DNA of 64,000 nt from assembly GCF_022751215.1 (NCBI RefSeq), contig NZ_JAICDG010000006.1, forward strand, positions 186,001-250,000. The letters are read 5' to 3'. A model generated the notes under the pieces. It had not been told where the DNA came from. It saw only the letters and a program-made list of their open reading frames with translations, and made no database searches. This DNA is from Actinomadura terrae. Its GTDB lineage: Bacteria > Actinomycetota > Actinomycetes > Streptosporangiales > Streptosporangiaceae. A program made the translations under genes and the position numbers. This document shows positions 37,494-46,105 of the stretch, piece after piece (positions within the stretch are counted from its first letter, which is position 1; the number at the start of each line of letters is the position of its first letter).

Positions 37494-38263
37494 CGCTCGA
37501 CCAGCGCGAGCACGCGGGCCGGGCTGCCCGACCCGCCGACGATGGGCAGCGGCGAGGCGAGCAGCACCGCGCCGCGCGGCGGCAGCAGCGCGAGGTTCTG
37601 GAGCTGGGTGAGGCCGTACTTGCCCGCGCCGAGGAAGTAGGAGTGGCAGGGGAACGGCGGGTCGAAGGAGTGCGCGGCGCCCGCGTCGGTGCCGACGGTC
37701 TCGGTGCCGAGGCCGAGCAGCGGGGTCTCCTCGGCGAGCCAGCGGGCGCACTCGGCGGAGATCCCCGGCGTGTGCGGGCCGGTCTCGTCGGCGTTGAGGA
37801 AGCTCTCCTGGTCGCCGGACCGCGCGTCCCAGCCCGTCCGGTAGAGCAGCCAGCCGCCGGGCGGCAGCGGGCCGTGCGCCCGCTCCCACTCCCGGACGTG
37901 GTCGATCTCCAGCAGGAAGTCGGGGTCGGCGGCGGCCTCGGACGAGGCGTCCAGCACCACCGCCGGCGCGACGAGACGGCCGGGCGGGACCTGCGAGACG
38001 TCCTCGCCGCCGCGTCCGGTGGCCCAGTGCACGGGCGCGTCGAAGTGGGTGCCGACGTGCTCGCCGGTGGTGAAGTCGTTCCAGTACCAGCCGGGGCCGC
38101 GCTCGTCGTAGCGGCTGATCTCCCGGAGCGAGAACGGGACGGTGTTGGCGAACGGCTCGGGGAGTTGCAGGATCGGGGTCCGCTCCGACAGGGGCGCGGT
38201 CAGGTCGACGACCTCGACCGTGCCTCCGGCGACGGCGTCGAGGAGCTGGGCGAGCACGGACAT
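37490..38263 (-). CDS. Cyclase family protein (kynurenine-formamidase/isatin-hydrolase-like)
   Basis: Protein of 257 aa. The metal-binding signature EHVGTHFDAPVHW (HxGTHxDxPxH) and the later VGTDAGAAHSFDPPFPCHSY define the metal-dependent cyclase/hydrolase family that cleaves amides or lactams such as N-formylkynurenine or isatin. The stop overlaps the TPP enzyme start (ATGA). Inference: hydrolysis yields a 2-oxoacid that the TPP enzyme decarboxylates. Substrate not known. Confidence 0.86.
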   Translation of the reverse strand: MSVLAQLLDAVAGGTVEVVDLTAPLSERTPILQLPEPFANTVPFSLREISRYDERGPGWYWNDFTTGEHVGTHFDAPVHWATGRGGEDVSQVPPGRLVAPAVVLDASSEAAADPDFLLEIDHVREWERAHGPLPPGGWLLYRTGWDARSGDQESFLNADETGPHTPGISAECARWLAEETPLLGLGTETVGTDAGAAHSFDPPFPCHSYFLGAGKYGLTQLQNLALLPPRGAVLLASPLPIVGGSGSPARVLALVER

Positions 38264-38372
38264 CGTTCCTCCGGCGGCACGGGCGGCTGCGGTTCCGGCG
38301 TGCACCGAACGTACCGCAGATGGTTCCCTGGGAGAGGCACCCCGGCCGCCCGTCACCAGCGCCCGGGCCCAC

Positions 38373-38392
38373 AGGTTAGGCTTGCCTAATAT
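38373..38392. promoter_or_regulatory. Iron box (DtxR/IdeR-type)
   Basis: TTAGGCTTGCCTAA at 38376-38389 has perfect TTAGGC/GCCTAA arms and matches the core of the actinobacterial iron box TTAGGTTAGSCTAACCTAA. It lies 24 bp before the start codon of the siderophore-interacting protein gene. Confidence 0.8.
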
Positions 38393-38413
38393 CGATCGAT
38401 CATCGGAGGGCGC

Positions 38414-39259
38414 ATGGCGACGGAACCGGCGCGCAGGAGGCCGAAGCTCCACCGTGGGACGGTGCTGCGCACCGAGCGGATCACACCGCACATGATCCGC
38501 GTGGTCCTCGGCGGTGAGGCCCTGGCCGGCTTCGGCGCGGGCGACTTCACCGACCACTACGTGAAGCTGCTGTTCCCCCAGCCGGGGGTCACCTACCCCG
38601 ACCCGCTGGACATGGAGAAGGTCCGGGAGGAGATGCCCCGGGAGCAGTGGCCCACCACGCGGACCTACACCGTCCGCTCGTGGGACCCGGACGCGGTGGA
38701 GCTGGTGATCGACTTCGTCCACCACGGCGACAAGGGGCTCGCCGGGCCGTGGGCGGCGCGGGTCACACCGGGCGAGGAGATCTACTTCAACGGGCCGGGC
38801 GGCGGCTACGCGCCGCGCGCGGACGCGGGCTGGCACCTGCTGGTCGGGGACGAGAGCGCGCTCCCGGCGATCGCCGCGTCGCTGGAGCGCATTCCCGAGG
38901 ACGCGCCGGCGCGGGTGTTCGTCGAGGTGGCCGGGCCCGAGGAGGAGCAGGACCTGCGGGCTCCCGGCGGCGCCGAGGTCGTGTGGCTGCACCGGGGCGA
39001 CGGGGAGGTCGGCGAGCTGCTGGTCGACGCCGTCCGGAAGCTCGACTTCCCCGGCGACGACGTGCACGCGTTCGTGCACGGCGAGGCCAACTTCGTCAAG
39101 GCGCTGCGGCGCCACCTGCGCGTCGACCGGGGCCTGCCGCTGGAGCGGCTGTCGATCTCCGGGTACTGGCGGCGGGGCCGCGACGAGGACGGCTGGCAGT
39201 CCTCCAAGCGCGAGTGGAACCGCCAGGTCGAGGAGGAAGAGGCCGGCGCGTTGAACTGA
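38414..39259 (+). CDS. Siderophore-interacting protein (FAD-dependent ferric-siderophore reductase)
   Basis: Protein of 281 aa with GGAGG before the ATG. It has an N-terminal FAD-binding domain (MIRVVLGGEALAGF; RTYTVRSWD, the flavin motif R-x-Y-T) and a C-terminal SIP/NAD-binding domain ending ISGYWRRGRDEDGW. It releases iron by reducing ferric siderophores in the cytosol. An iron box just upstream implies repression by Fe-loaded IdeR/DtxR, fitting the role. Confidence 0.92.
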   Translation: MATEPARRRPKLHRGTVLRTERITPHMIRVVLGGEALAGFGAGDFTDHYVKLLFPQPGVTYPDPLDMEKVREEMPREQWPTTRTYTVRSWDPDAVELVIDFVHHGDKGLAGPWAARVTPGEEIYFNGPGGGYAPRADAGWHLLVGDESALPAIAASLERIPEDAPARVFVEVAGPEEEQDLRAPGGAEVVWLHRGDGEVGELLVDAVRKLDFPGDDVHAFVHGEANFVKALRRHLRVDRGLPLERLSISGYWRRGRDEDGWQSSKREWNRQVEEEEAGALN

Positions 39260-39280
39260 CCCGCGTTCCGGCGCCGGGGG

Positions 39281-40639
39281 TCAGGCGGTCGCCTGCTCGG
39301 TGCCGCCCGCGCCCGGCCCCTCGTCGTCGGCGAAGCCGGGCAGCCACCGCTCGGCCTCGGCTCGGAAGGGGCCCTCGGCCTCCAGCTGGCACAGTACGCC
39401 GCCGCAACCCGAAAGGGCCCGGCTGACCGCGAGGTACTGCGGCGGCAGCCGGAACTGCCGGGCGAGGGCGCCCGGGCGCAGGTCCGAGGCCAGGCCGAGG
39501 CCGCGCGCGGTCTGCTCGCGCAGCCACTCGCGCGAGTAGCGGAACCGCGGGGCGGCGAACGGCGCGGCGTGCGGGGCGACGAGCGCGGCGACCTGCTCGG
39601 CGTCGACCTCGCCGCCCGGGGCGAGGAAGCCCTGCTCGCGCAGCGCGGCGACGATCTCGTCGGGGTCGCCGAGCGTCCCGATGCGCAGCAGCCGCCCGAT
39701 CGACCATTGCAGCTCGGCGGGGACGCGCGCGGCGCCGCCGAAGTCCAGGACGCCGAGCCGGCCGTCGTCCAGCAGCCGGAAGTTGCCCGGGTGCGGGTCG
39801 ATGTGGATCATCTCGCAGCGGGCGGGGCCCGACAGCAGGAAGCGGAACAGCAGCAGGCCCGCGCGGTCGCGCCGGTCCTGGTCGGTCCCGGCGATCACCT
39901 GGGAGAGCGGGGTGCCCTCCAGCCACTCGGTGACCAGCACGTCGCCGGCCTGCGCGACGACGGCGGGGACGACGATGTCGGGGTCGCCGGCGTAGGCCTC
40001 GTGGAAGGCGGTCTGCGCGCGGGCCTCGTCGGCGTAGTCCAGCTCCTTCTCCAGGCGCCGCTTGAGATCGGCGACGACCGGCTTGACCTCGACGCCGGGG
40101 AACAGCGGCGTGAACAGGCGGCTCAGGCGGGAGATCTGGCCGAAGTCGCTCATCACCGCCTGGGCGGCGCCGGGGTACTGCACCTTGACCGCGACGGCGC
40201 GCCCGTCGTGCCACACGGCCCGGTGCACCTGCCCGATCGACGCGGCGGCCGCGGGGCGGTCGTCGAACTCGGCGAACCGGTCCCGCCAGCCGTCGCCGAA
40301 CGCCTCGGCCAGCACCCGGTGGGTGGTCGCGGCGGGCATCGGCGGCGCGGCCTCCTGGAGCCGGGTCAGGCTCGCGCGGAACGGCCCGGCGACCTCCTCG
40401 GGCAGCCCCGCCTCGAAGATCGACAGCAGCTGCCCGACCTTCATCGCGCCGCCCTTGAGCTCGCCGAGCACCGCGAAGAGCTGCTCGGCGGTGCGGCGCT
40501 GCACCTCCAGCGCGACGGCCTCGGCGGGCCGCCCGATCGTGCGCTTGCCGAGCCCGAGGGCGGTGCGCCCGGCGAAGCCGAGCGGCAGCGTGGCGAGCTT
40601 GGCTGTCCGCGTCACGGCGCGGCGGGGGATATCGGTCAC
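39281..40639 (-). CDS. AarF/UbiB (ABC1) family protein kinase-like
   Basis: Protein of 452 aa. It carries the ABC1/UbiB core: LKGGAMKVGQLLSIFEAGLP (the KxGQ motif), AVKVQYPGAAQAVMSDF with the catalytic Lys, and MIHIDPHPGNFRLLDDGRLG followed by DFGGAARVP. UbiB proteins are atypical ATPases linked to quinone biosynthesis and membrane lipids. In actinomycetes several paralogues exist and the target is unknown. Confidence 0.9.
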   Translation of the reverse strand: MTDIPRRAVTRTAKLATLPLGFAGRTALGLGKRTIGRPAEAVALEVQRRTAEQLFAVLGELKGGAMKVGQLLSIFEAGLPEEVAGPFRASLTRLQEAAPPMPAATTHRVLAEAFGDGWRDRFAEFDDRPAAAASIGQVHRAVWHDGRAVAVKVQYPGAAQAVMSDFGQISRLSRLFTPLFPGVEVKPVVADLKRRLEKELDYADEARAQTAFHEAYAGDPDIVVPAVVAQAGDVLVTEWLEGTPLSQVIAGTDQDRRDRAGLLLFRFLLSGPARCEMIHIDPHPGNFRLLDDGRLGVLDFGGAARVPAELQWSIGRLLRIGTLGDPDEIVAALREQGFLAPGGEVDAEQVAALVAPHAAPFAAPRFRYSREWLREQTARGLGLASDLRPGALARQFRLPPQYLAVSRALSGCGGVLCQLEAEGPFRAEAERWLPGFADDEGPGAGGTEQATA

Positions 40640-40731
40640 GGCCTGCCCTCCCTCGTTCGGCGGCGCGTCGGGGGCTCCAGCCTCTCACGGCCACCGAACA
40701 CGACAAAGCGGTCATCCGCCCTGCGGGACAT

Positions 40732-41403
40732 TCAGCGTCCGGGACGGCGCGGAGATTCCCCGGCGGCGTCGGTGCCCGCCTCCGCGGCCCCGTCCCCGGA
40801 CGACCGCAGCAGCAGCGCCACGACCTCCAGCGCCGTGTCGATCTCGGGCCGGTTTCCGCCCAGGTAGTGGGCGTACATGAACGAGTCGGCGACACGGACG
40901 ATGGCCTGCGCGAGCGTCCGGGTCGGCAGCGGCGCCGCCAGCGCGCCCCGGTCGATCTCGGCTTGCAGCTCGCGGGCGAGCAGCCCGGCGGCGCGGTCCT
41001 CGACGGCGCCGGGCATCGTCGCCAGCCGGACGAACAGCCGGGGCTCGCGCTCGGTGAAGGCCCGCAGCGGCGCCGCGTCCACCACCGAGCGCATGAACCG
41101 GTCGAGGACGGCGAGGATCCGCTCGGGGCCGCTGCCCTCCACGTCCCGCGCTGCGGCCTGGTAGGTCCGCTCGGTCATCTCGGCGAGCACCGTCGCGAGC
41201 AGCCGCTCCCGGCTGCCCACCCAGCGGTAGAGGGTGGCGCGGCCGACGCCGAGGTCGGCGGCCAGCGCGGACATGTCGATCGGCTCGCCGCGCAGGTAGC
41301 GGGCCGACGCGGCGGCGAGCGCCCCCTCGGGCCCGTGCGCGCGGACGCCGGGACGGCCGGGCGCGCGGCCCGGCGCGCGGCCGGGGGGCGGGCTGCCGCT
41401 CAT
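40732..41403 (-). CDS. TetR-family regulator (QsdR-like)
   Basis: Protein of 223 aa from the ATG at 41403. The helix-turn-helix reads MSALAADLGVGRATLYRWVG followed by SRERLL, the sequence style of QsdR-type TetR proteins. The ligand domain (110-205) includes VRVADSFMYAHYLGGNRPEI. It is divergent from the cyanophycinase gene, with an inverted repeat between them, and may control cphBA. Confidence 0.88.
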   Translation of the reverse strand: MSGSPPPGRAPGRAPGRPGVRAHGPEGALAAASARYLRGEPIDMSALAADLGVGRATLYRWVGSRERLLATVLAEMTERTYQAAARDVEGSGPERILAVLDRFMRSVVDAAPLRAFTEREPRLFVRLATMPGAVEDRAAGLLARELQAEIDRGALAAPLPTRTLAQAIVRVADSFMYAHYLGGNRPEIDTALEVVALLLRSSGDGAAEAGTDAAGESPRRPGR

Positions 41404-41496
41404 GCGCTCAGCATGGCACGCCGCGGACGGGCGCGGGGAGGGCCCGGGACGACCCGCCTCGGATCGGGCAGGCCGATGACCGATCGCCATCAAAAG

Positions 41497-41522
41497 ACTA
41501 CTCAGTGTGATCAAAGGGTAGT
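41497..41522. promoter_or_regulatory. Inverted repeat between TetR and cphB genes
   Basis: ACTACTC (41497-41503) and GGGTAGT (41516-41522) form a 7-bp inverted repeat with one mismatch and a 12-bp spacer. It overlaps the likely cphB start region and is a candidate operator for the adjacent TetR protein. Confidence 0.4.
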
Positions 41523-42364
41523 TGGGGGATGTGACAGCGAAACAAGGGGGCGCCGGACGCAAGGGCCGGCTGCTCATCATCGGCGGCGCCGAGAACCGGA
41601 CCTGCGGCGCCGGCCCGCTGGAGACGTTCGCCGGCCTCGCGGGCGGCGAGGACGCCCGGATCGTGGTGGTGACGACGGCCACCGAGGTCCCGGACGAGGT
41701 CGTCGAGGAGTACACCGGCGTGTTCGGGCGGCTCGGCGTGGCCTCCGTCCGCGAGCTGCGGCTGCTCGGCCGGGCCGCCGCCGACGACGCCGCCACGCTG
41801 CGCGTGCTGGAGGCGGCCGACGGGGTGCTGTTCAGCGGCGGCGACCAGTCCCGGCTGCGGACGCTCGTCGGCTCCCGCACCAACGAGCTGCTCAAGCGCC
41901 GCCTCGGCCAGGAGGGCCTGGTCGTCGCCGGGACGAGCGCGGGGGCGACCGCGATGGGCCACTGGATGATCCTCGGCGGCCACGGGCACGAGGTCGCCGC
42001 GTCCAGCGTGCGGGTCGGCCCCGGGCTCGCGCTGCTCGACAACGTCCTGATCGACATGCACTTCAACGAGCGGGGCCGGCTGCCGCGGCTGATGAGCGGG
42101 ATCGCGCTGGACACGCGGCTGCTCGGCGTCGGGATCGACGAGGACACCGCGATCGTGGTGGGCGACGGCCAGTTCGGCGTGGTCGGCACCGGCGTCGTCA
42201 CCGTCGTGGACGCCGGGCAGGCCACCGTCGCCTACGCCGCCTCGGACGACGAGCCGATGGCGATGTTCGATGTGTCGCTGCACCTGCTGCCCGCCGGCTG
42301 CTCGTTCCAGATGAACGACCGGCTCCCGGCGATCGGCACGATGCGCGGCCCGGAGGAGGGATAG
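41522..42364 (+). CDS. cphB: Cyanophycinase
   Basis: Up to 280 aa; the start is either the TTG at 41522 (AAAGGG just upstream) or the GTG at 41531. A serine-hydrolase of the S51 fold with RLLIIGGAE, ADGVLFSGGDQSRL and the nucleophile in VVAGTSAGATAMG. It cuts cyanophycin (multi-L-arginyl-poly-L-aspartate) into beta-Asp-Arg dipeptides. It is followed 3 bp later by cphA, the classical cphB-cphA pair. Confidence 0.93.
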   Translation: MGDVTAKQGGAGRKGRLLIIGGAENRTCGAGPLETFAGLAGGEDARIVVVTTATEVPDEVVEEYTGVFGRLGVASVRELRLLGRAAADDAATLRVLEAADGVLFSGGDQSRLRTLVGSRTNELLKRRLGQEGLVVAGTSAGATAMGHWMILGGHGHEVAASSVRVGPGLALLDNVLIDMHFNERGRLPRLMSGIALDTRLLGVGIDEDTAIVVGDGQFGVVGTGVVTVVDAGQATVAYAASDDEPMAMFDVSLHLLPAGCSFQMNDRLPAIGTMRGPEEG

Positions 42365-42367
42365 CCC

Positions 42368-45028
42368 GTGCGGCTCGACCATGTGCGCCGCCTGAGCGGC
42401 CCCAACGTCTACCTGTCCCGTCCCGTCGCGGTCGCGCGGCTGGACCTGCGGGGCCTGACCGGCCGCGAGACCACCGACCACCCGGGGTTCGCCGACCGGC
42501 TGGTGGCGGCGCTGCCGGGGCTGACCTCGCACCACTGCTCGGCGGGCCGCCCCGGCGGGCTGCTGGAGGCGATGGCCAGGGGCACCTACTTCGGCCATGT
42601 CACCGAGCACGTCACGCTGGAGCTGTCCGGGCTGATCGGCCGGGAGGTGTACTTCGGCCGGACGGTGCGCGCGGGCGGGCCCGGCGACTACGAGGTGGTG
42701 CTGGAGTGCCCGCGCGACGAGCCGCCCGGCTCGGCGGTGGTGGAGGAGCTGATCGGCATCGCGATCCGGCTGGTGAACGGCGCGATCGCGGGGTCGGTGC
42801 CCGACCCGTCCGCCGACCTCGCGCGGGTGGCGGCCGGGCACGAGGCCGGGCGGCTCGGCGTGAGCACGGCCGCGCTGGCGCGGGCGGCGCGGCGGCGCGG
42901 GATACCGGTCCGCCGGGTCGGCGGGCTGAACCTGCTCCAACTCGGATACGGGCGCCACCGCCGGACGGTGTGGGCGGCGATGACCGACGCCACGTCCGCG
43001 ATCGGGATGGAGGTCGCGGCCGACAAGCGGCTGACGCACCGGCTGCTCGCGGACGCGGGCCTGCCCGTCCCGGAGGGGCGGGTGGCGGGATCGGCGGCGC
43101 AGGCGCTGGAGGCGCTGCGCGAGATCGGCGGGCCGGTGGTGGTCAAGCCGCTGGCCGGGCACCAGGGCGAGGGCGTCCATATCGAGCTGACCGGGCCGAC
43201 CGAGGTGGTGGCCGCGTTCACGGCGGCGTCGGGGGCCGGGGGCGGCCGGGACGGGGGCGGCGGCGAGGTGCTCGTCGAGTCCTACGTCCCGGGCCGCGAC
43301 TACCGGGTCCTGGTGGTCGGCGGGCGGGTGGCGGCGGCGGCGGAGCTGACCGCCGCGCGGGTGACCGGCGACGGCGCCGCGACGATCGCCGCGCTGGTGG
43401 AGCGGGTCAACGCCGACCCGGCGCGCGGCGCGGGGCACGACCGTCCGCTGACCCGGCTCGCGCTCGGCCCGGCGGAGCTGGCGCTGCTGGCGCGGCAGGG
43501 GCACGGGCCGCTGACCGTCCCCGCGGACGGCGAGACGGTGTGGCTGCGCCGCAACGCCAACCTGTCCACCGGCGGCACCGGCCGCGACGTGACCGGCGAC
43601 GTCCACCCCGACGTGGCGGACCTGTGCGTGCGCGCCGCCGCGACCGTCGGGATGGACGTGTGCGGCATCGACCTGCGGCTGCCCGACATCGCCTCCGCGC
43701 CGCCCGCCGAGCGCGGCGCCGCCGGAATCCTGGAGGTCAACGCCGCGCCGGGGCTGCGCATGCACCTGGCCCCGCACGAGGGCCCCGGGCGGGACGTCGC
43801 CGCCGACATCGTCGGGCTGCTGTACCCGGAGGGGACGCCGTCGCGGGTGCCGGTCGTGTCGGTCACCGGCACCAACGGCAAGACCACCACGGTCCGGATG
43901 ATCGCGCGCATGCTGGAGCTGAGCGGCACGCGCACCGGAATGACCAGCACCGACGGCGTGTACGTGGGCGGGCGGCTCGTCCACCGGTCCGACGCGTCCG
44001 GGCCGAGGTCGGCGGAGATGGTGCTCGGCGACCGGTCGGTGGAGGCGGCGGTGCTGGAGACGGCGCGCGGCGGGATCGTCCGGCGCGGCCTCGGCTATGA
44101 CCGCGCGGACGTCGCGGTCGTCACCAACATCACCCGCGACCACCTCGGCATGGACGGCACCGAGTCGCTGGCCGACCTGGTGGAGATCAAGGCGCTGGTC
44201 GCCGAGGAGATCCGCCGGGGCGGGCACCTCGTCCTCAACGCCGAGGACGCGGGCGCGGCGGGCCTCGCCGACCGCCGGGCGGTCCGCGAGCGGGAACCGG
44301 TGCTGCGCTACTTCGCGCTGTCGCCGGACGCGCCGGGGATCGCCGCGCACCTGCGGGACGGCGGCACCGCCTACTTCGTCGAGGGCGGCCGGCTGACCGA
44401 GGCGAGCGGCGACCGCCGCGTCGAGATCCTGCCGGTGGAGGAGGTGGCGGGCGCGTTCGGCGGGCACGCGCGGCACGTCGTCGCGAACGCGCTGGCTGCG
44501 GCCGCCGCCGCGCGGGCCCTCGGCGTCCCGGTCGAGGTGCTGGCCGAGGCGCTGCGGTCGTTCGAGCCGCACACCCGCAACCCCGGCCGGGGCTGCGTGT
44601 ACCGGGTCGGCGACCACCCCGTCCTGGTCGACTACGCGCACAACCCGGCGGCGGTCGCCGCGATGGGCGCGTTCGTCGAGCGGCGCTGGGGGCGGACCGG
44701 CGTCGCCGCCGTCACGCTGCCGGGCGACCGGTGCGACGCGCTGGTCGCCGAGACCGCCCGCGCCGTCGCCGGGACGTTCGACCGCGTCGTCGTCTACGAG
44801 GACGAGGACCTGCGGGGCCGCCGGTCCGGGGAGATGACCCGGCTGATCGTCGAGGGGCTGCGGGAGCGCCGCCCGGACGTGCGCCACCATCCGGCGGGCG
44901 ACCTCAAGGGCGCGCTGACCTCGGCGCTCGACCTCGCCGCCCCGGGCGAGCCGGTGCTGCTGCTCTACGAGAAGCTGGAGCCGGTCGCCGAACTGCTCGA
45001 CACGCTCGGCGCCGTCCCCGCGCCCTAG
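42368..45028 (+). CDS. cphA: Cyanophycin synthetase
   Basis: Protein of 886 aa from a GTG preceded by GGAGGAGGG. An N-terminal region (1-~160), an ATP-grasp domain (~215-470; PVVVKPLAGHQGEGVHIEL; CGIDLRLPDI; LEVNAAPGLRMHLAP) and a Mur-ligase-like domain (~490-880; P-loop VTGTNGKTTTVRMI; NITRDHLGMDGTESL) match CphA. It elongates poly-Asp and attaches Arg to each side chain, storing nitrogen as insoluble granules. A slightly longer protein than cyanobacterial CphA is normal for heterotrophs. Confidence 0.95.
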   Translation: MRLDHVRRLSGPNVYLSRPVAVARLDLRGLTGRETTDHPGFADRLVAALPGLTSHHCSAGRPGGLLEAMARGTYFGHVTEHVTLELSGLIGREVYFGRTVRAGGPGDYEVVLECPRDEPPGSAVVEELIGIAIRLVNGAIAGSVPDPSADLARVAAGHEAGRLGVSTAALARAARRRGIPVRRVGGLNLLQLGYGRHRRTVWAAMTDATSAIGMEVAADKRLTHRLLADAGLPVPEGRVAGSAAQALEALREIGGPVVVKPLAGHQGEGVHIELTGPTEVVAAFTAASGAGGGRDGGGGEVLVESYVPGRDYRVLVVGGRVAAAAELTAARVTGDGAATIAALVERVNADPARGAGHDRPLTRLALGPAELALLARQGHGPLTVPADGETVWLRRNANLSTGGTGRDVTGDVHPDVADLCVRAAATVGMDVCGIDLRLPDIASAPPAERGAAGILEVNAAPGLRMHLAPHEGPGRDVAADIVGLLYPEGTPSRVPVVSVTGTNGKTTTVRMIARMLELSGTRTGMTSTDGVYVGGRLVHRSDASGPRSAEMVLGDRSVEAAVLETARGGIVRRGLGYDRADVAVVTNITRDHLGMDGTESLADLVEIKALVAEEIRRGGHLVLNAEDAGAAGLADRRAVREREPVLRYFALSPDAPGIAAHLRDGGTAYFVEGGRLTEASGDRRVEILPVEEVAGAFGGHARHVVANALAAAAAARALGVPVEVLAEALRSFEPHTRNPGRGCVYRVGDHPVLVDYAHNPAAVAAMGAFVERRWGRTGVAAVTLPGDRCDALVAETARAVAGTFDRVVVYEDEDLRGRRSGEMTRLIVEGLRERRPDVRHHPAGDLKGALTSALDLAAPGEPVLLLYEKLEPVAELLDTLGAVPAP

Positions 45029-45834
45029 CCCGCGCCCTGGCCCGCGCCCGTCCCGGCACCGGGATCGCCGGGACGGCAGAGCTCGCGCGGGGGCCGCAGG
45101 AACGCGGTGGCGACCGCGAGCAGCGCCAGCGCGACGACGCCGTCCAGCCAGTAGTGGTTGGCGGTGGCGACCACGACCATGGTCGTCGCGACCGGATGCA
45201 GGATCCACAGCCACCGCCACCGCGTCCGGGAGGCGGCGACGAGCCCGAGCGCGATCACGGCGGCCCAGCCGATGTGCAGCGACGGCATCGCCGCGTACTG
45301 GTTGGCCATCGTGTCGGTCTGCGGCGCCCCGTACACGGCGGGACCGTACCGCGCGCCGGTGTCGATCATGCCCGTCGCGGTCAGCATCCGCGGCGGGGCG
45401 AGCGGGACGACCAGGTGCAGGACGAGCCCCGCGCCGGTGAGCGCGACCACGATCCGCCGGACCCACCGGTAGTGGCCGGGGCGGCGCAGGTAGATCCAGA
45501 GCAGGAACGCCGCCATCGCCGGGAAGTGCACGGCCGCGTAGTAGGTGTTGGCGGCGTGCACGAGGAGGTCGCTGTGCAGCAGCCCGTGCTGGACCCCGGT
45601 CTCGCTCGGCAGTTCCAGGGCGCGTTCCAGGTCCCACACGCGGCGCGCGTTGCCGAACGCCTCCGCCACCCGTCCGCTGGACAGCAGCCGTCCGAGCTTG
45701 TAGACGCCGAACAGCGCGGCGATCAGCAGCAGTTCCCGGACGGGGCGGGGCCGGCCGCCCGGCGACGGCCGCGCCCGCCCGCGCAGCCGCGGGAACGGCC
45801 GGGCGGGCCGGGACGGCCGGTCCAGGAGCCTCAT
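45025..45834 (-). CDS. PAP2-type membrane phosphatase/phosphotransferase
   Basis: Protein of 269 aa with about six helices. The phosphatase motifs are AMPSLHIGWA (C2) and ANHYWLDGVV (C3), and the N-terminal half contains HFPAMAAFLLWI. This matches the PAP2 group that includes inositol-phosphate/ceramide-type lipid transferases of actinobacteria. It converges on cphA with a 4-bp overlap. Lipid substrate unknown. Confidence 0.86.
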   Translation of the reverse strand: MRLLDRPSRPARPFPRLRGRARPSPGGRPRPVRELLLIAALFGVYKLGRLLSSGRVAEAFGNARRVWDLERALELPSETGVQHGLLHSDLLVHAANTYYAAVHFPAMAAFLLWIYLRRPGHYRWVRRIVVALTGAGLVLHLVVPLAPPRMLTATGMIDTGARYGPAVYGAPQTDTMANQYAAMPSLHIGWAAVIALGLVAASRTRWRWLWILHPVATTMVVVATANHYWLDGVVALALLAVATAFLRPPRELCRPGDPGAGTGAGQGAG

Positions 45835-46105
45835 CCGCCGTCCTTCCTCCCGTCAGGGCGCCGCCGCCGGGCGGCGGTTCGCCCGGCGGATGCCGAAGCC
45901 TCTCATCTCCGGCGCCCGCACGGGTGACGGCGCGCGCCGGTCGTCCCGGGCGCGGCCGGTGGGAGGAGGGCAAGGAGACCACCGTAGAGCCGTCTTGCAG
46001 TCGCGGCAAAGTTTCACGAACTGCCAGATTACGTGACCTGTATCTCAGTGATCAGTTCGGTGGGGGAAAGAAAGACCTCTTCCGGCCGGGGGCCGGGCCG
46101 CACCG

